A DNA stretch of 64,000 bases from Marinithermofilum abyssi (GTDB taxonomy: Bacteria; Bacillota; Bacilli; Thermoactinomycetales; DSM-45169): positions 32,912 through 96,911 of the forward strand of contig NZ_BMHQ01000013.1 in assembly GCF_014641195.1 (NCBI RefSeq), read 5' to 3'. Of the stretch, positions 17,649-26,777 are shown in pieces. A model generated the notes under the pieces. The model did no database searches, was not told the DNA's origin, and saw only the letters and a program-made list of their open reading frames with translations. Each line of letters opens with the position of its first letter. Position 1 is the stretch's first letter. A program made the translations under genes and the position numbers.

Positions 17649-18073
17649 CTTGTACATCGGCCGTAAGATATAGGCCCAGTTATGTATCCATATTATGAAC
17701 CTTTTTTTGCTCTACTTGACTCTGTTCTTTCTACTCCACTAAAATGTAGTTGTGTTAAAATGCCAGTCCCTACAGCAAACATGAACCTTATTTTTACAAA
17801 TGAGGTTGAATCGAGGGATGGCGATAGGCATGTGTCGAACAAGGCCCTGTTTTTAGTTTTATGCTTTTTTGCCGATAACGCTGGGACCCTCTCCTTGCCA
17901 AATGCGGACTGGTTTTGCATGAGGGTTGTTCCAGCGCGGTTTTTTTGCCGCGTGCTGATGAAACCCGAGAGCAAAACCGGGCATCTTGGCCAGGGAAACC
18001 TGAATGTACGGTTGGGTGTAGTCTTATTTTTCATCCGTACAGGAGAGCCCGGTCAGTAGAAAGGAGGGGTACC
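17649..18073 (+). promoter_or_regulatory. Long leader and probable promoter of the first cta operon
   Basis: No credible gene lies here. TTGACT (17717) and TAAAAT (17741), 18 bases apart, form a possible promoter, which would give a leader of over 300 bases before ctaB. The leader contains a GC-rich imperfect hairpin near 17934-17958. I recognise no known riboswitch class. Confidence 0.4.
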
Positions 18074-19012
18074 ATGGAACGACCGATGACGCAACAATCC
18101 ACCACCAGAATTCTGGGGGAAGAATCGCAGCAGGACGAAACCCAGAAAGCCACCTGGCGTGACTACTGGGAGATTACCAAACCCGGAATCAACGCTTCCA
18201 ATTTGATGGCTGCGTTTACCGGTTTTTGGCTGGCAGGTCATAACCAGTTCAATTTTTCTCTTTTGTTGGCTATGTTACTGGGAACAGCCCTGGTGATTGC
18301 TGGTGGATGTACGGTTAATAACTTCATCGATCGCGACATCGATCCGCACATGGCCCGTACACGCAACCGCCCCGTGGCAGCGGGACGCATTCATCCCCAA
18401 ACAGCTCTTTGGATGGGGATCGGACTGTTTCTGGCAGGAACCGCTGTATTGGTTGCGCTGGTAAACCCGCTATCCGCCCTCCTGGCAGCGGTTGGTTTCT
18501 TCATATACGTTTTTATTTATACGGCTTGGACCAAACGGACGACCTACTGGAACACAGTGGTCGGAAGCATCTCCGGCGCAGTACCCCCGATGATCGGTTG
18601 GGTTGCGGTAACCGGTTCTGTCGATGCACCGGCTTGGGTGTTATTCCTGTTTATGTTTGTTTGGCAGCCTCCGCACTTTTTCGCTCTCGCCATGCTAAAG
18701 GCAGAGGATTACCGTGCGGCCGGCATTCCGATGTTGCCGGTGGTAAAAGGGCACGGGGAGACCAAACGACAAATCCTGTGGTTTGTGATTGCGATCCTGC
18801 CTGCATCCTTGCTGCTTTACGCAACCCATGTGGTGGGTTGGATCTATCTTGCTTTTGCACTGATTATGGGTGCGGTTTACTTGGTGTTGGCTCTGAACGG
18901 TTGGAAAACCCAGGATCATGAATCTTGGGCACGCAAAATGTTTATCTACTCTCTCATCTATTTGACTTCCATGCAACTGATTATGTTGTTGGACCCTGCT
19001 TTACTTGGCTGA
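18074..19012 (+). CDS. ctaB: Protoheme IX farnesyltransferase (heme O synthase), copy 1
   Basis: 312 residues from ATG 18074, behind AAAGGAGGGG. CtaB farnesylates heme B to heme O, the precursor of the heme A used by the oxidase downstream. It is an UbiA-family enzyme with about nine membrane helices. The first Asp-rich motif is NNFIDRDIDPHMARTRNRP; the second region is AEDYRAAGIPMLPVVKG. It opens the first caa3 oxidase operon; a second copy opens the next. Confidence 0.95.
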   Translation: MERPMTQQSTTRILGEESQQDETQKATWRDYWEITKPGINASNLMAAFTGFWLAGHNQFNFSLLLAMLLGTALVIAGGCTVNNFIDRDIDPHMARTRNRPVAAGRIHPQTALWMGIGLFLAGTAVLVALVNPLSALLAAVGFFIYVFIYTAWTKRTTYWNTVVGSISGAVPPMIGWVAVTGSVDAPAWVLFLFMFVWQPPHFFALAMLKAEDYRAAGIPMLPVVKGHGETKRQILWFVIAILPASLLLYATHVVGWIYLAFALIMGAVYLVLALNGWKTQDHESWARKMFIYSLIYLTSMQLIMLLDPALLG

Positions 19013-19138
19013 TTGGAATGAGCAACGAGATAGTGTGTTCCGCCGTTTGGCTTTTTTTGCCATTCTCTAACCGGCGTTCATGTATAGAAAACAGTCGACT
19101 GATCGAGATGATGAGAGAAAGCGGGGTAGAATGGGGAA

Positions 19139-20158
19139 ATGAGTCGACACAGTGTGATAGGGCGCGTGTTGTTGACATTTGCACTGTTTGCGCTCCTGTT
19201 GTCGGGATGCCAACAGCCGAGGATGTCGGTGCTGGAACCTCAGGGTGAAGCCGGCCAAATGCAGCTGGACTTGGTATACCTGAGTATTTATATTATGGTG
19301 TTTGTCTGTGTCATCGTTTTGGCGATTTTCACTTATGTCCTGATTCGCTTTCGTCAGAAGCCTGGAGACAACACTATTCCGAAGCAGGTAGAAGGCAGCA
19401 CGAAGCTGGAAATCCTCTGGACGGTAGTGCCGATTATCCTGTTGGCAATTTTGGCGGTTCCCACCTTAAAATCCACCTTCACTTTGGCCGCGAAGCCTCC
19501 CAAGGCAGAACAGCCGGTCGAGGTGAAGGTTACTGCTCATCAATACTGGTGGGAGTTTGAATATCCTGAATTGGGCATTAAAACAGCCCAGGAATTGCAT
19601 ATCCCGACTGGGAAAAAAGTGCATCTAGAATTGACTTCCGTAGATGTGGTCCACTCTTTCTGGGTTCCCAGTCTAGCAGGGAAGACCGACCTGATTCCGG
19701 GTCGAAAAAATACCATGTGGATGAAAGCGGATAAACCCGGAACATATGAGGGTCGGTGCGCCGAATTGTGCGGTGCCAGCCACGCTCTGATGAACTTTCA
19801 CGTAGTTGCTGAAAAGCCGGAAGAGTTCCAAAAGTGGGTAAAACAACGCCAGAAACCTTCCTCACAGCCGCAAACGGCCCAGGAAAAAGAAGGGAAAAAG
19901 GTCTTTGCCCAAAACTGTATGGGCTGTCACGCTATTGACGGCGCTGGACTGAAAGGCCCGGGCAACAAAGGGCCCAACTTGGCTGGATTCGGTGACCGGG
20001 ATAAGATTGCCGGCTTGTTGGAAAACAATCCGGAAAATCTGAATAAATGGCTCCATAATCCGCAAAATGTGAAGCCGGGTGCACACATGCCCGCGATCGA
20101 CTTTTTGAAGAAAAAGGATTTGGATGCTCTGGAAGCATACCTAGAGAGCCTGAAATAA
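19139..20158 (+). CDS. ctaC: Cytochrome c oxidase subunit II with fused cytochrome c (caa3), copy 1
   Basis: 339 residues. A lipoprotein signal ends at lipobox LLSGC (Cys24), followed by two membrane helices at about residues 45-67 and 92-110. The CuA site is complete: the first His in VVHSFWVPS, then EGRCAELCGASHALMNF. From residue 240 a cytochrome c domain has heme motif CMGCH and a likely axial Met in AHMPAID. Electrons pass from cytochrome c via CuA to subunit I. The ribosome-binding site is weak (GGGG), unlike its neighbours. Confidence 0.96.
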   Translation: MSRHSVIGRVLLTFALFALLLSGCQQPRMSVLEPQGEAGQMQLDLVYLSIYIMVFVCVIVLAIFTYVLIRFRQKPGDNTIPKQVEGSTKLEILWTVVPIILLAILAVPTLKSTFTLAAKPPKAEQPVEVKVTAHQYWWEFEYPELGIKTAQELHIPTGKKVHLELTSVDVVHSFWVPSLAGKTDLIPGRKNTMWMKADKPGTYEGRCAELCGASHALMNFHVVAEKPEEFQKWVKQRQKPSSQPQTAQEKEGKKVFAQNCMGCHAIDGAGLKGPGNKGPNLAGFGDRDKIAGLLENNPENLNKWLHNPQNVKPGAHMPAIDFLKKKDLDALEAYLESLK

Positions 20159-20247
20159 ATTCCGTTTATAGCGCGAATTCAGAAAGGCCAGATGAGTTTC
20201 TGTTTTTTTGGGGGCTGTGAATGTGAAAGACAGGAGGAGGGAACATC

Positions 20248-22164
20248 TTGGGAACGATCGTTAGTATCCTGGTCCTTGTCTTGTTCCTCACTGCGATCCT
20301 GACCGGGGGGTACAACAAGAAGTTTCTTCAACGGGTACAGGGCAGCAACATGTGGGACTGGCTGACCACGGTGGACCATAAAAAGATCGGTATCATGTAT
20401 CTCGGCGCCGGCGGTTTTTTCTTCCTGATCGGCGGTTTGGAAGCGTTATTGATTCGCGTCCAGCTTTTTTATCCCAACAATGACTTTATAGTGGGAGACA
20501 CGTTTAACCAGTTGTTGACGATGCATGGAACCACCATGATTTTCTTCGTGGCCATGCCGCTGTTGATCGGGTTTATGAACGTAGCCGTACCGCTTCAGAT
20601 CGGGGCTCGTGACGTAGCGTTCCCGTTCCTGAACGCTTTGAGCTTCTGGCTCTTTCTCGGCGGGGGCATCATGCTCAACTTGGGCTGGCTCTTCGGCGGC
20701 GCTGCAGATGCCGGGTGGACTTCTTATGTGCCCATCGCTTCAAACCAATTTAGCCCGGGCCCCGGCGTAGACTATTATGTCTTGGGTCTTCAAATTTCCG
20801 GGATCGGTACGTTGATCGGGGGGATCAACTTCCTGGTCACGATCATCAATATGCGGGCACCGGGTATGACCTTCTTGCGGTTGCCGCTGTTCACCTGGAC
20901 CACTTTTGTCACTTCGGCGTTAATTTTGTTTGCCTTTCCGCCGTTGACAGTGGGATTGCTCCTGATCATGTTTGACCGGATTTTCGGTTCCCATTTCTTC
21001 GATGCCGCCATGGGCGGAAATTCGTTGATCTGGCAGCACTTGTTCTGGATTTTTGGCCATCCCGAAGTGTATATTGTGATTTTGCCGGCTTTCGGAATTA
21101 TATCCGAAGTGATCAGCACCTTCTCCAAGAAGCGTCTGTTCGGTTACAACTCGATGGTGTTCGCCACGATATTGATCGGTTTCCTCGGCTTCATGGTTTG
21201 GGCGCACCATATGTTTACTGTTGGCATGGGTCCGGTGGCCAACGCGATCTTCGCCGTTGCCACGATGTCGATTGCCGTTCCGACCGGAATCAAAATTTTC
21301 AACTGGCTGTTTACCATGTGGGGCGGCCGTCTGCAGTTTACCACTGCAATGAAGTTTGCCGTGGGCTTTATCCCCACCTTCGTGATGGGCGGGGTGACCG
21401 GGGTGATGCTGGCATCTCCGCCGGCGGACTATCAGTATCACGATAGTTATTTCGTAGTTGCTCACTTCCACTATGTTTTGATCGGCGGTACCGTATTCGG
21501 CGTATTGGCCGGGGTGTACTACTGGTGGCCGCGAATGTTTGGTCATAAGCTGAACGAAAGACTGGGGAACGTGCATTTTTGGCTGTTCTTTATCGGATTC
21601 CATCTGACGTTCCTGATCCAGCACTGGCTGGGTCTTTACGGTATGCCGCGCCGGGTATTTACTTACCAGGCGGCAGACGGCCTTACCTGGATCAACCAGG
21701 TCAGCACGGTAGGCGCGGTTATGATGGGAGTTGCGACGCTGGTTTTCCTCTATAATGTGGTATACTCCCGCAAGTCGGCAACAGCTGCATCCGCAGAAAG
21801 GGATCCCTGGGACGGCCGTACTTTGGAATGGGCGATTCCGTGCCCGACTCCGGAGTACAACTTTGCGCAGTTGCCGAAAGTACGCGGGCTGGACGCTTGG
21901 TGGATGGAAAAAATGGCGGGCAACAAAGAATTGGAGCCGGCAGAACCTTTGCAACCGATTCATATGCCTTCTTCCTCCTATCGTCCGATTCTGATGTCTC
22001 TCGGATTCTTTGTCTCCGGACTCGGATTTATTTTCCGGACCATTGAAGTGGGTGTTCTCGGCCTGGTTATGGTGTTCTTGCTCATGTTTACCCGCTCCTT
22101 TGAGCAGGATCACGGATATCACATTGAAGTCGACCAAATCAAAGAAGCGGAGAAAGGGGCGTAG
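20248..22164 (+). CDS. ctaD: Cytochrome c oxidase subunit I (caa3), copy 1
   Basis: 638 residues from TTG 20248, six bases after AGGAGGAGGG. It carries heme a and the heme a3-CuB site that reduces oxygen and pumps protons. The heme a ligand lies in MHGTTMIF. CuB ligands and the D-channel Glu lie in WIFGHPEVYIVILPAFGI, the canonical A1-type motif. The a3 ligand region is HDSYFVVAHFHYVLIGG. About 14 membrane helices are expected. It sits between ctaC and ctaE and differs from the second copy mainly in loops. Confidence 0.97.
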   Translation: MGTIVSILVLVLFLTAILTGGYNKKFLQRVQGSNMWDWLTTVDHKKIGIMYLGAGGFFFLIGGLEALLIRVQLFYPNNDFIVGDTFNQLLTMHGTTMIFFVAMPLLIGFMNVAVPLQIGARDVAFPFLNALSFWLFLGGGIMLNLGWLFGGAADAGWTSYVPIASNQFSPGPGVDYYVLGLQISGIGTLIGGINFLVTIINMRAPGMTFLRLPLFTWTTFVTSALILFAFPPLTVGLLLIMFDRIFGSHFFDAAMGGNSLIWQHLFWIFGHPEVYIVILPAFGIISEVISTFSKKRLFGYNSMVFATILIGFLGFMVWAHHMFTVGMGPVANAIFAVATMSIAVPTGIKIFNWLFTMWGGRLQFTTAMKFAVGFIPTFVMGGVTGVMLASPPADYQYHDSYFVVAHFHYVLIGGTVFGVLAGVYYWWPRMFGHKLNERLGNVHFWLFFIGFHLTFLIQHWLGLYGMPRRVFTYQAADGLTWINQVSTVGAVMMGVATLVFLYNVVYSRKSATAASAERDPWDGRTLEWAIPCPTPEYNFAQLPKVRGLDAWWMEKMAGNKELEPAEPLQPIHMPSSSYRPILMSLGFFVSGLGFIFRTIEVGVLGLVMVFLLMFTRSFEQDHGYHIEVDQIKEAEKGA

Positions 22165-22169
22165 GCATC

Positions 22170-22793
22170 ATGGGTGCTGGAAATCACGCAACTGCGACCA
22201 CCGGTTTGCCCGCCCATCCCGAGAAAGCGACTTTCGAAGGAAAAAACAAGGTGCTCGGGTTTTGGTTATTCCTCGGTGCGGAAACCGTATTGTTTGCCTG
22301 TCTCTTCGGAACCTACCTGGCATTGAAAAATTCGCACCTCGGCGGTCCCACCACCCAGGATCTCTTTGAGATCCCGTTGGTGGCCGCCGCCACGATCATC
22401 CTGTTGACCAGCAGTTTGACCAGCGTGCTGGCTGTGTTGGAAATGAAGCGGAACCACTTGGGTCGAATGCAGTTCTGGTTCGGAGTTACCGTGTTGTTGG
22501 GCCTCGCATTTCTCGGCTTGGAGATTTACGAGTTTGTACACTATGTTCATGAGGGCCATACCTTTACCAGCAGTGCCTTTGGTTCCGCCTTCTATGCGCT
22601 GGTGGGAACTCACGGATCTCACGTCCTGTTCGGGACGGTCTGGATTACCACTCTGATGGTGCAAGCCGCCAAACGAGGTTTGAACCTGGATATGGCACCC
22701 AAGTTTTATGTAGCCAGTTTGTACTGGCACTTTGTGGACGTGGTATGGGTGTTTATTTTCACTGTAGTTTATCTCATGGGGAAGGTCGGGTAA
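22170..22793 (+). CDS. ctaE: Cytochrome c oxidase subunit III, copy 1
   Basis: 207 residues, starting five bases after the ctaD stop. Five membrane helices are predicted, as in bacterial short-form subunit III. Family motifs seen are GFWLFLGAETVLFACLFGTY and SLYWHFVDVVWVFIFTVVYL. It stabilises subunit I and supports proton uptake. Confidence 0.96.
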   Translation: MGAGNHATATTGLPAHPEKATFEGKNKVLGFWLFLGAETVLFACLFGTYLALKNSHLGGPTTQDLFEIPLVAAATIILLTSSLTSVLAVLEMKRNHLGRMQFWFGVTVLLGLAFLGLEIYEFVHYVHEGHTFTSSAFGSAFYALVGTHGSHVLFGTVWITTLMVQAAKRGLNLDMAPKFYVASLYWHFVDVVWVFIFTVVYLMGKVG

Positions 22794-22794
22794 G

Positions 22795-23109
22795 ATGAAA
22801 GCAAACGCGGAACAAACCAAAAACCAAACGGCGGTGCAGACATCTCAGGAAAGTGCTTGGAAACATGTCACCTCTTTCGCTGTGATGATTGTGTTGACTG
22901 CCATCGCTTTTGCAGCGGTGGCAACCAACCTGGTACCTTCTCATTTGCTGGTGCCGCTGCTTTTGACCCTGGCAGCAGTGCAGGTCGTGGTCCAGTTGTA
23001 CACCTTTATGCACCTGAACCAAAAAGGGAGCGGCTTTCCCGTCGCTTTTATGGCCAGCGGGATTTTTATCGGCGTCATTTCCGCCGTGGCATTGATGATT
23101 TTAGTTTGA
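22795..23109 (+). CDS. ctaF: Cytochrome c oxidase subunit IV
   Basis: 104 residues, starting one base after the ctaE stop. Three membrane helices follow a polar N terminus: about residues 22-42, 47-65 and 75-100. This matches bacterial aa3/caa3 subunit IV (CtaF). The second cta cluster in this window has no counterpart. Confidence 0.92.
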   Translation: MKANAEQTKNQTAVQTSQESAWKHVTSFAVMIVLTAIAFAAVATNLVPSHLLVPLLLTLAAVQVVVQLYTFMHLNQKGSGFPVAFMASGIFIGVISAVALMILV

Positions 23110-23178
23110 TGGGATCCCCTCGTTGCCTTCGGTGGCGGGGGGATCTCTTGTATCGGGGAATAGAAAGGAGGAGGAAGC

Positions 23179-24027
23179 ATGCATCATCATACGGATCATG
23201 CTGCGGGAAATGGATTGCCGGATGTATGGACTTTGTTGAGCCCGGGCGTCATCTTGTTCACCCTGGTGATCGCGGCAGGGTATTTGTTCCTTACCGGTTC
23301 CGGCAGCCGGTATTTCACTGGAGCGGAACGAGTGCCGATGCAAAAGAAGGTCGTGTTTCTCCTCGGTCTGGTCATATATTACGCGGCGAAAGGACCCATA
23401 GCCGCGTACGGCCATCTTTTGTTTAGTGCACATATGACGGAGATGGCATTGGAATACTTGCTGGTGCCGCCGTTGCTTTTGTACGGTTTGCCGTCCTGGT
23501 TCCTTCGCCCGCTCCTCCCAAAGCTGCATGGGTTGCGGTTTTTCACCCATCCGTTGATCACTCTTCTGATTTTTAACGGCTTGTTTTCTGTGTACCATAT
23601 TCCGCTTGTATTTGACGCGATTATGGCCAGCCATTTGTGGATGACCGTTTCCCATGTCCTATTGACCATTGCGTCCTGTTTGATGTGGTGGCCGATCGTG
23701 TGTCCGGTGCCGGAAGCAGACCGGCTGTCTTATTTGCAAAAGATGGCCTATATCTTCGCCGATGGAGTGTTGCTGACCCCGGCTTGTGCGTTGATTGCTT
23801 TTGCCGACACCCTGATGTTTGATACGTTTGCCCAAGCACCTCAAATCTTTGCGTTTTTGGACCCCTTGGATGATCAACAGTTGGGAGCAGTTATCATGAA
23901 GATCGTCCAGGAGGTCGCTTATGGCAGTGTGTTGGGGTATACTTTTTTCCAGTGGGTTCGCAAACAGCGGGAGGAAGACAAAAAAGAACAGGAAGAGTTT
24001 CTGCGTACGGCGGAGCACAGTCAGTGA
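23179..24027 (+). CDS. ctaG: Cytochrome c oxidase assembly factor CtaG, copy 1
   Basis: 282 residues from ATG 23179, behind AAAGGAGGAGG. About seven membrane helices. Family motifs include HMTEMALEYLLVPPLLLYGLP, MWWPIVCPVP and LDDQQLGAVIMKIVQE. CtaG of the caa3_CtaG type is needed to build the CuB site. It closes the first cta operon, followed by a terminator at 24123. Confidence 0.94.
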   Translation: MHHHTDHAAGNGLPDVWTLLSPGVILFTLVIAAGYLFLTGSGSRYFTGAERVPMQKKVVFLLGLVIYYAAKGPIAAYGHLLFSAHMTEMALEYLLVPPLLLYGLPSWFLRPLLPKLHGLRFFTHPLITLLIFNGLFSVYHIPLVFDAIMASHLWMTVSHVLLTIASCLMWWPIVCPVPEADRLSYLQKMAYIFADGVLLTPACALIAFADTLMFDTFAQAPQIFAFLDPLDDQQLGAVIMKIVQEVAYGSVLGYTFFQWVRKQREEDKKEQEEFLRTAEHSQ

Positions 24028-24122
24028 AAAACGCTAGAGCGGAAAGGTTGACTTTTGTGACGTCGAAAAGAGAGAACGAGCAGAAGCGTTTGCTGTTGGA
24101 ATAAAAGATTATCAGCCATCTC

Positions 24123-24147
24123 ATCCCGGTTAGAGCGGGATTTTTTT
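24123..24147 (+). terminator. Terminator of the first cta operon
   Basis: ATCCCG / CGGGAT stem with a seven-base loop and six T. The remainder of the gap to 24358 shows no gene I can support. Confidence 0.85.
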
Positions 24148-24358
24148 ATGCCTTCCTATGCCGATCCGCCAGATCATTAACCCGATGGGGACATTTCCCG
24201 GGAAATCAGTCGAATGCACCAATAAATCCACACGAACCCAAATCTTTTGCTCTGCATAGGATGGTGAAGCGTTCCAATCCCGACTAATGAACTGAAGATG
24301 GTAAACATTGTTTGGAAAAAAGTCGGAGCGCTTACAACTTGCGGGGAGGACAATCCGG

Positions 24359-25231
24359 GTGAAAAAACTCATTGTTTTAGCAATTATTGGATTTTCCGCT
24401 CAATTGATTGATGGTTCATTAGGGATGGCATATGGAGTGACGTCCACATCCTTATTATTGGCATTTGGGGTTGCACCAGCCTTTGCTTCGGCTTCTGTCC
24501 ACTTGGCAGAAGTGGTTACGACTGCAGCTTCAGGAATCTCCCACATGAAATGGGGCAATATTGACCGGGGATTGGTCAAAGGATTGATGATTCCGGGGAC
24601 GGTAGGGGCATTCCTGGGTGCGTGTTTTCTCAGTCGCTTGCCGGGACAGCTGGTGAAACCCTATGTGGCTGCATTTTTGTTTTGTTTAGGCGCGTATGTT
24701 CTTTCCCGGTTTTTGTTTTGGGAGAAAAAACAAAAGCAACCACGGCAGCAAAAGGCGGGACGGTGGCTGCTGCCTCTGGGGTTTGTGGCTGGTTTTGCCG
24801 ATTCCACCGGCGGAGGAGGCTGGGGACCGTTGACCACTCCGGTGCTTCTGGCGAAAGACGGGATGGAAACACGCAAAGTGATCGGCTCTGTGGATACTTG
24901 TGAATTCGCGATTGCCACAGCGGCTACTCTGGGCTTTTTCATCTCTCTCGGTTGGGATGCCGTCATCTGGCCCTGGGTGATCGCCCTTATGATCGGAGGG
25001 ATTGTTGCGGCTCCGATCGCAGCGTGGCTGGTGCATATCATTCCTTCCCATCTTTTGGGGGTGATGGTGGGGGGATTAATCCTGTTTACCAATACGCAAA
25101 TATTGGTCAAATCCATTCCCGCTGTCACTCCGTTTTGGCCTTGGATATACGCCGGGATCGGGCTGGTATGGGCCGCAAGCTTCGTATATGCTCTCTGGAT
25201 TCATCGCGGGAAACAAAGAGGCGAAGGGTAA
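24359..25231 (+). CDS. TauE/SafE-family (sulfite/organosulfur) permease
   Basis: 290 residues from GTG 24359, eight bases after GGGGAGGA. Seven to eight membrane helices in the two-repeat TauE/SafE arrangement: the first repeat carries AQLIDGSLGMAYGVTSTSLLL and SASVHLAEVVTTAASG, the second GFADSTGGGGWGPLTTPVLL. Members export sulfite or sulfonates. Its stop codon overlaps the position where the following Rrf2-type reading frame should start, so the two were once coupled; many Rrf2 regulators govern sulfur or redox genes. Confidence 0.9.
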   Translation: MKKLIVLAIIGFSAQLIDGSLGMAYGVTSTSLLLAFGVAPAFASASVHLAEVVTTAASGISHMKWGNIDRGLVKGLMIPGTVGAFLGACFLSRLPGQLVKPYVAAFLFCLGAYVLSRFLFWEKKQKQPRQQKAGRWLLPLGFVAGFADSTGGGGWGPLTTPVLLAKDGMETRKVIGSVDTCEFAIATAATLGFFISLGWDAVIWPWVIALMIGGIVAAPIAAWLVHIIPSHLLGVMVGGLILFTNTQILVKSIPAVTPFWPWIYAGIGLVWAASFVYALWIHRGKQRGEG

Positions 25232-25688
25232 AGGTATCCAGCAAAGGGGAGTATGCGCTGAGAGCCTTGATTTTTCTGGGGAGTCGGCTGGATGAGGTTA
25301 TTCCCATCTCCTCCATGGCAGAACGTATTCATGTTCCGGCTCATTATTTAGAAATCCTGTTGCAGCTGAAGGCCAAAGGGTTTGTCAAAAGTAAACGGGG
25401 CATGCATGGCGGGTATCAACTGCGGATGAAGCCCGATGAAATCGTGATCGGTCAGGTGATTCGGGATATGGAGGGACCTTTGGCCCCGATGAGCTGAGTC
25501 AGTATGACGGCTTATGAGACTTGTCCTTTGGAATAGGGATGCCGTATCCAGCCCTGTGGGCGATGGTTCGGGATACCGTCGCTTGTGTGCTGGATCAACC
25601 GACACTGGAAGATATTTTGTTGCAGCGGATTCGACCCGCCTTGATAAAGGAGCGTATTCAACAGTACTGCACTGACGAAACTGGGTGA
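25228..25688 (+). pseudogene. Broken Rrf2-family regulator
   Basis: The frame reads VKVSSKGEYALRALIFLG...PAHYLEILLQLKAKGFVKS, the Rrf2 winged-helix N terminus. The first codon is GTA (25228), not a start; a GTG here would overlap the permease stop as GTGA, so one base change appears to have destroyed it. The frame stops at 25497. SMTAYETCPLE then appears in another frame, and WAMVRDTVACVLDQPTLEDIL in a third, up to TGA 25688. Together these cover a full-length Rrf2 protein. Only one Cys of the usual Fe-S set is left in readable frame. Lost start plus two frameshifts indicates a pseudogene. Confidence 0.8.
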
Positions 25689-25708
25689 TGGACACACCCG
25701 GTTTTTCT
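25679..25708 (+). terminator. Terminator after the rrf2 remnant
   Basis: ACTGGGTG pairs with CACCCGGT (one G-U) and runs into TTTTTC. Confidence 0.65.
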
Positions 25709-25836
25709 TTTGGACAAAAAAGGTCATTCCGTATCATTCACATATTTTGGAACCCAATTGGAAAGATAAAGAGGATCGGGGATGGGCGTGTTTTCCATTA
25801 TGTAAACCAACTGGAAACAGGAAAGGGAGCGAGGAT

Positions 25837-26751
25837 GTGAACCGACCGTTTGTGACTCCGTTTTGGGTCGTCAACCGCGAGAGTCAAAGGGGTAGACCAC
25901 TGTTTCGAGATCTTCTTTGTTTGACCAAACCGGGAATCACCTTCTCCAACTTATTGGCGGTCATCGCGGGTTTCCGGTTGGGTTCTGAAGGTTTTCTGTC
26001 TTGGGGCGGAATGTTGGAGGTTTGTCTGGGTGCCGGATGGGTGATTGCCGGGAGTTGTGCGCTGAACCATGCGGTGGATCGGGATATCGATCCGCTGATG
26101 GAACGCACCCGCCACCGTCCGATTCCCCGTGGAAGCCTGTCGGTGCAAACGGCTGTCGGGTTCGGCACGCTGTTGCTGGCAGCTGGATTGGTATGGCTCT
26201 TTTTCGCGGTCAATCCCCTTTCTGCCGGCTTGGCTGGAGTGGGGGCCGTTTTCTATCTCGTCGTGTACAGCATGTGGTTGAAACGGGTCAGCATATGGAA
26301 CACCGTAGTCGGCGGGATTTCCGGTGCAGTTCCACCGGTGATCGGATGGACGGCAGCAGCCGGTTCCTTGGACGCTCCTGCCATCGTTTTGTTCTTCCTG
26401 CTCTTTTTGTGGCAACCGCCACACTTTTATGCCCTGGCGATGATAAGGCAACGGGATTACGCCAATGCCGGCATCCCCATGCTGCCTGTTCAAAAAGGAA
26501 GCCGTGTCACACGGCGTCATATCTTCTTCTTCGTCTCATTGCTGCTTCCCGTTTCTCTGATGCTGCACACCATGGGAGAGGTAACGGATGCTTATGCCTG
26601 GATTGCTATCGGTCTGGGGATCCTGTATGGGTGGTGGAGTGCCCGGGGACTATGGGGTCCGGAAGATCCCGGGTGGACACGGAAGATGTTTCGGTATTCC
26701 CTGGTGTACTTAACGGTTTTATTAAGTGCAATGATGGCTTTTGCCACTTGA
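25837..26751 (+). CDS. ctaB: Protoheme IX farnesyltransferase (heme O synthase), copy 2
   Basis: 304 residues from GTG 25837; the ribosome-binding site is a diffuse GGAAAGGGAGCGAGG. The UbiA-type motifs match copy 1: LNHAVDRDIDPLMERTRHRP and QRDYANAGIPMLPVQKG, with about nine membrane helices. It opens the second oxidase operon. Having two heme O synthases, each tied to a caa3 operon, argues that each operon is self-contained. Confidence 0.94.
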   Translation: MNRPFVTPFWVVNRESQRGRPLFRDLLCLTKPGITFSNLLAVIAGFRLGSEGFLSWGGMLEVCLGAGWVIAGSCALNHAVDRDIDPLMERTRHRPIPRGSLSVQTAVGFGTLLLAAGLVWLFFAVNPLSAGLAGVGAVFYLVVYSMWLKRVSIWNTVVGGISGAVPPVIGWTAAAGSLDAPAIVLFFLLFLWQPPHFYALAMIRQRDYANAGIPMLPVQKGSRVTRRHIFFFVSLLLPVSLMLHTMGEVTDAYAWIAIGLGILYGWWSARGLWGPEDPGWTRKMFRYSLVYLTVLLSAMMAFAT

Positions 26752-26777
26752 ATTTAGATCGAAGGCGAGGTTGAAGC

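Noticed and set aside
17682..18059. Plus-strand 125-codon frame before ctaB
   Set aside because: No ribosome-binding site, odd composition, and it overlaps promoter-like sequence.
20920..22137. 405-codon minus-strand frame antisense to ctaD
   Set aside because: Antisense shadow, low-complexity His/Gln/Arg composition.
24130..24372. Minus-strand open frame of 80 codons in the gap after the first cta operon
   Set aside because: It runs through the terminator, has no ribosome-binding site and resembles no family.
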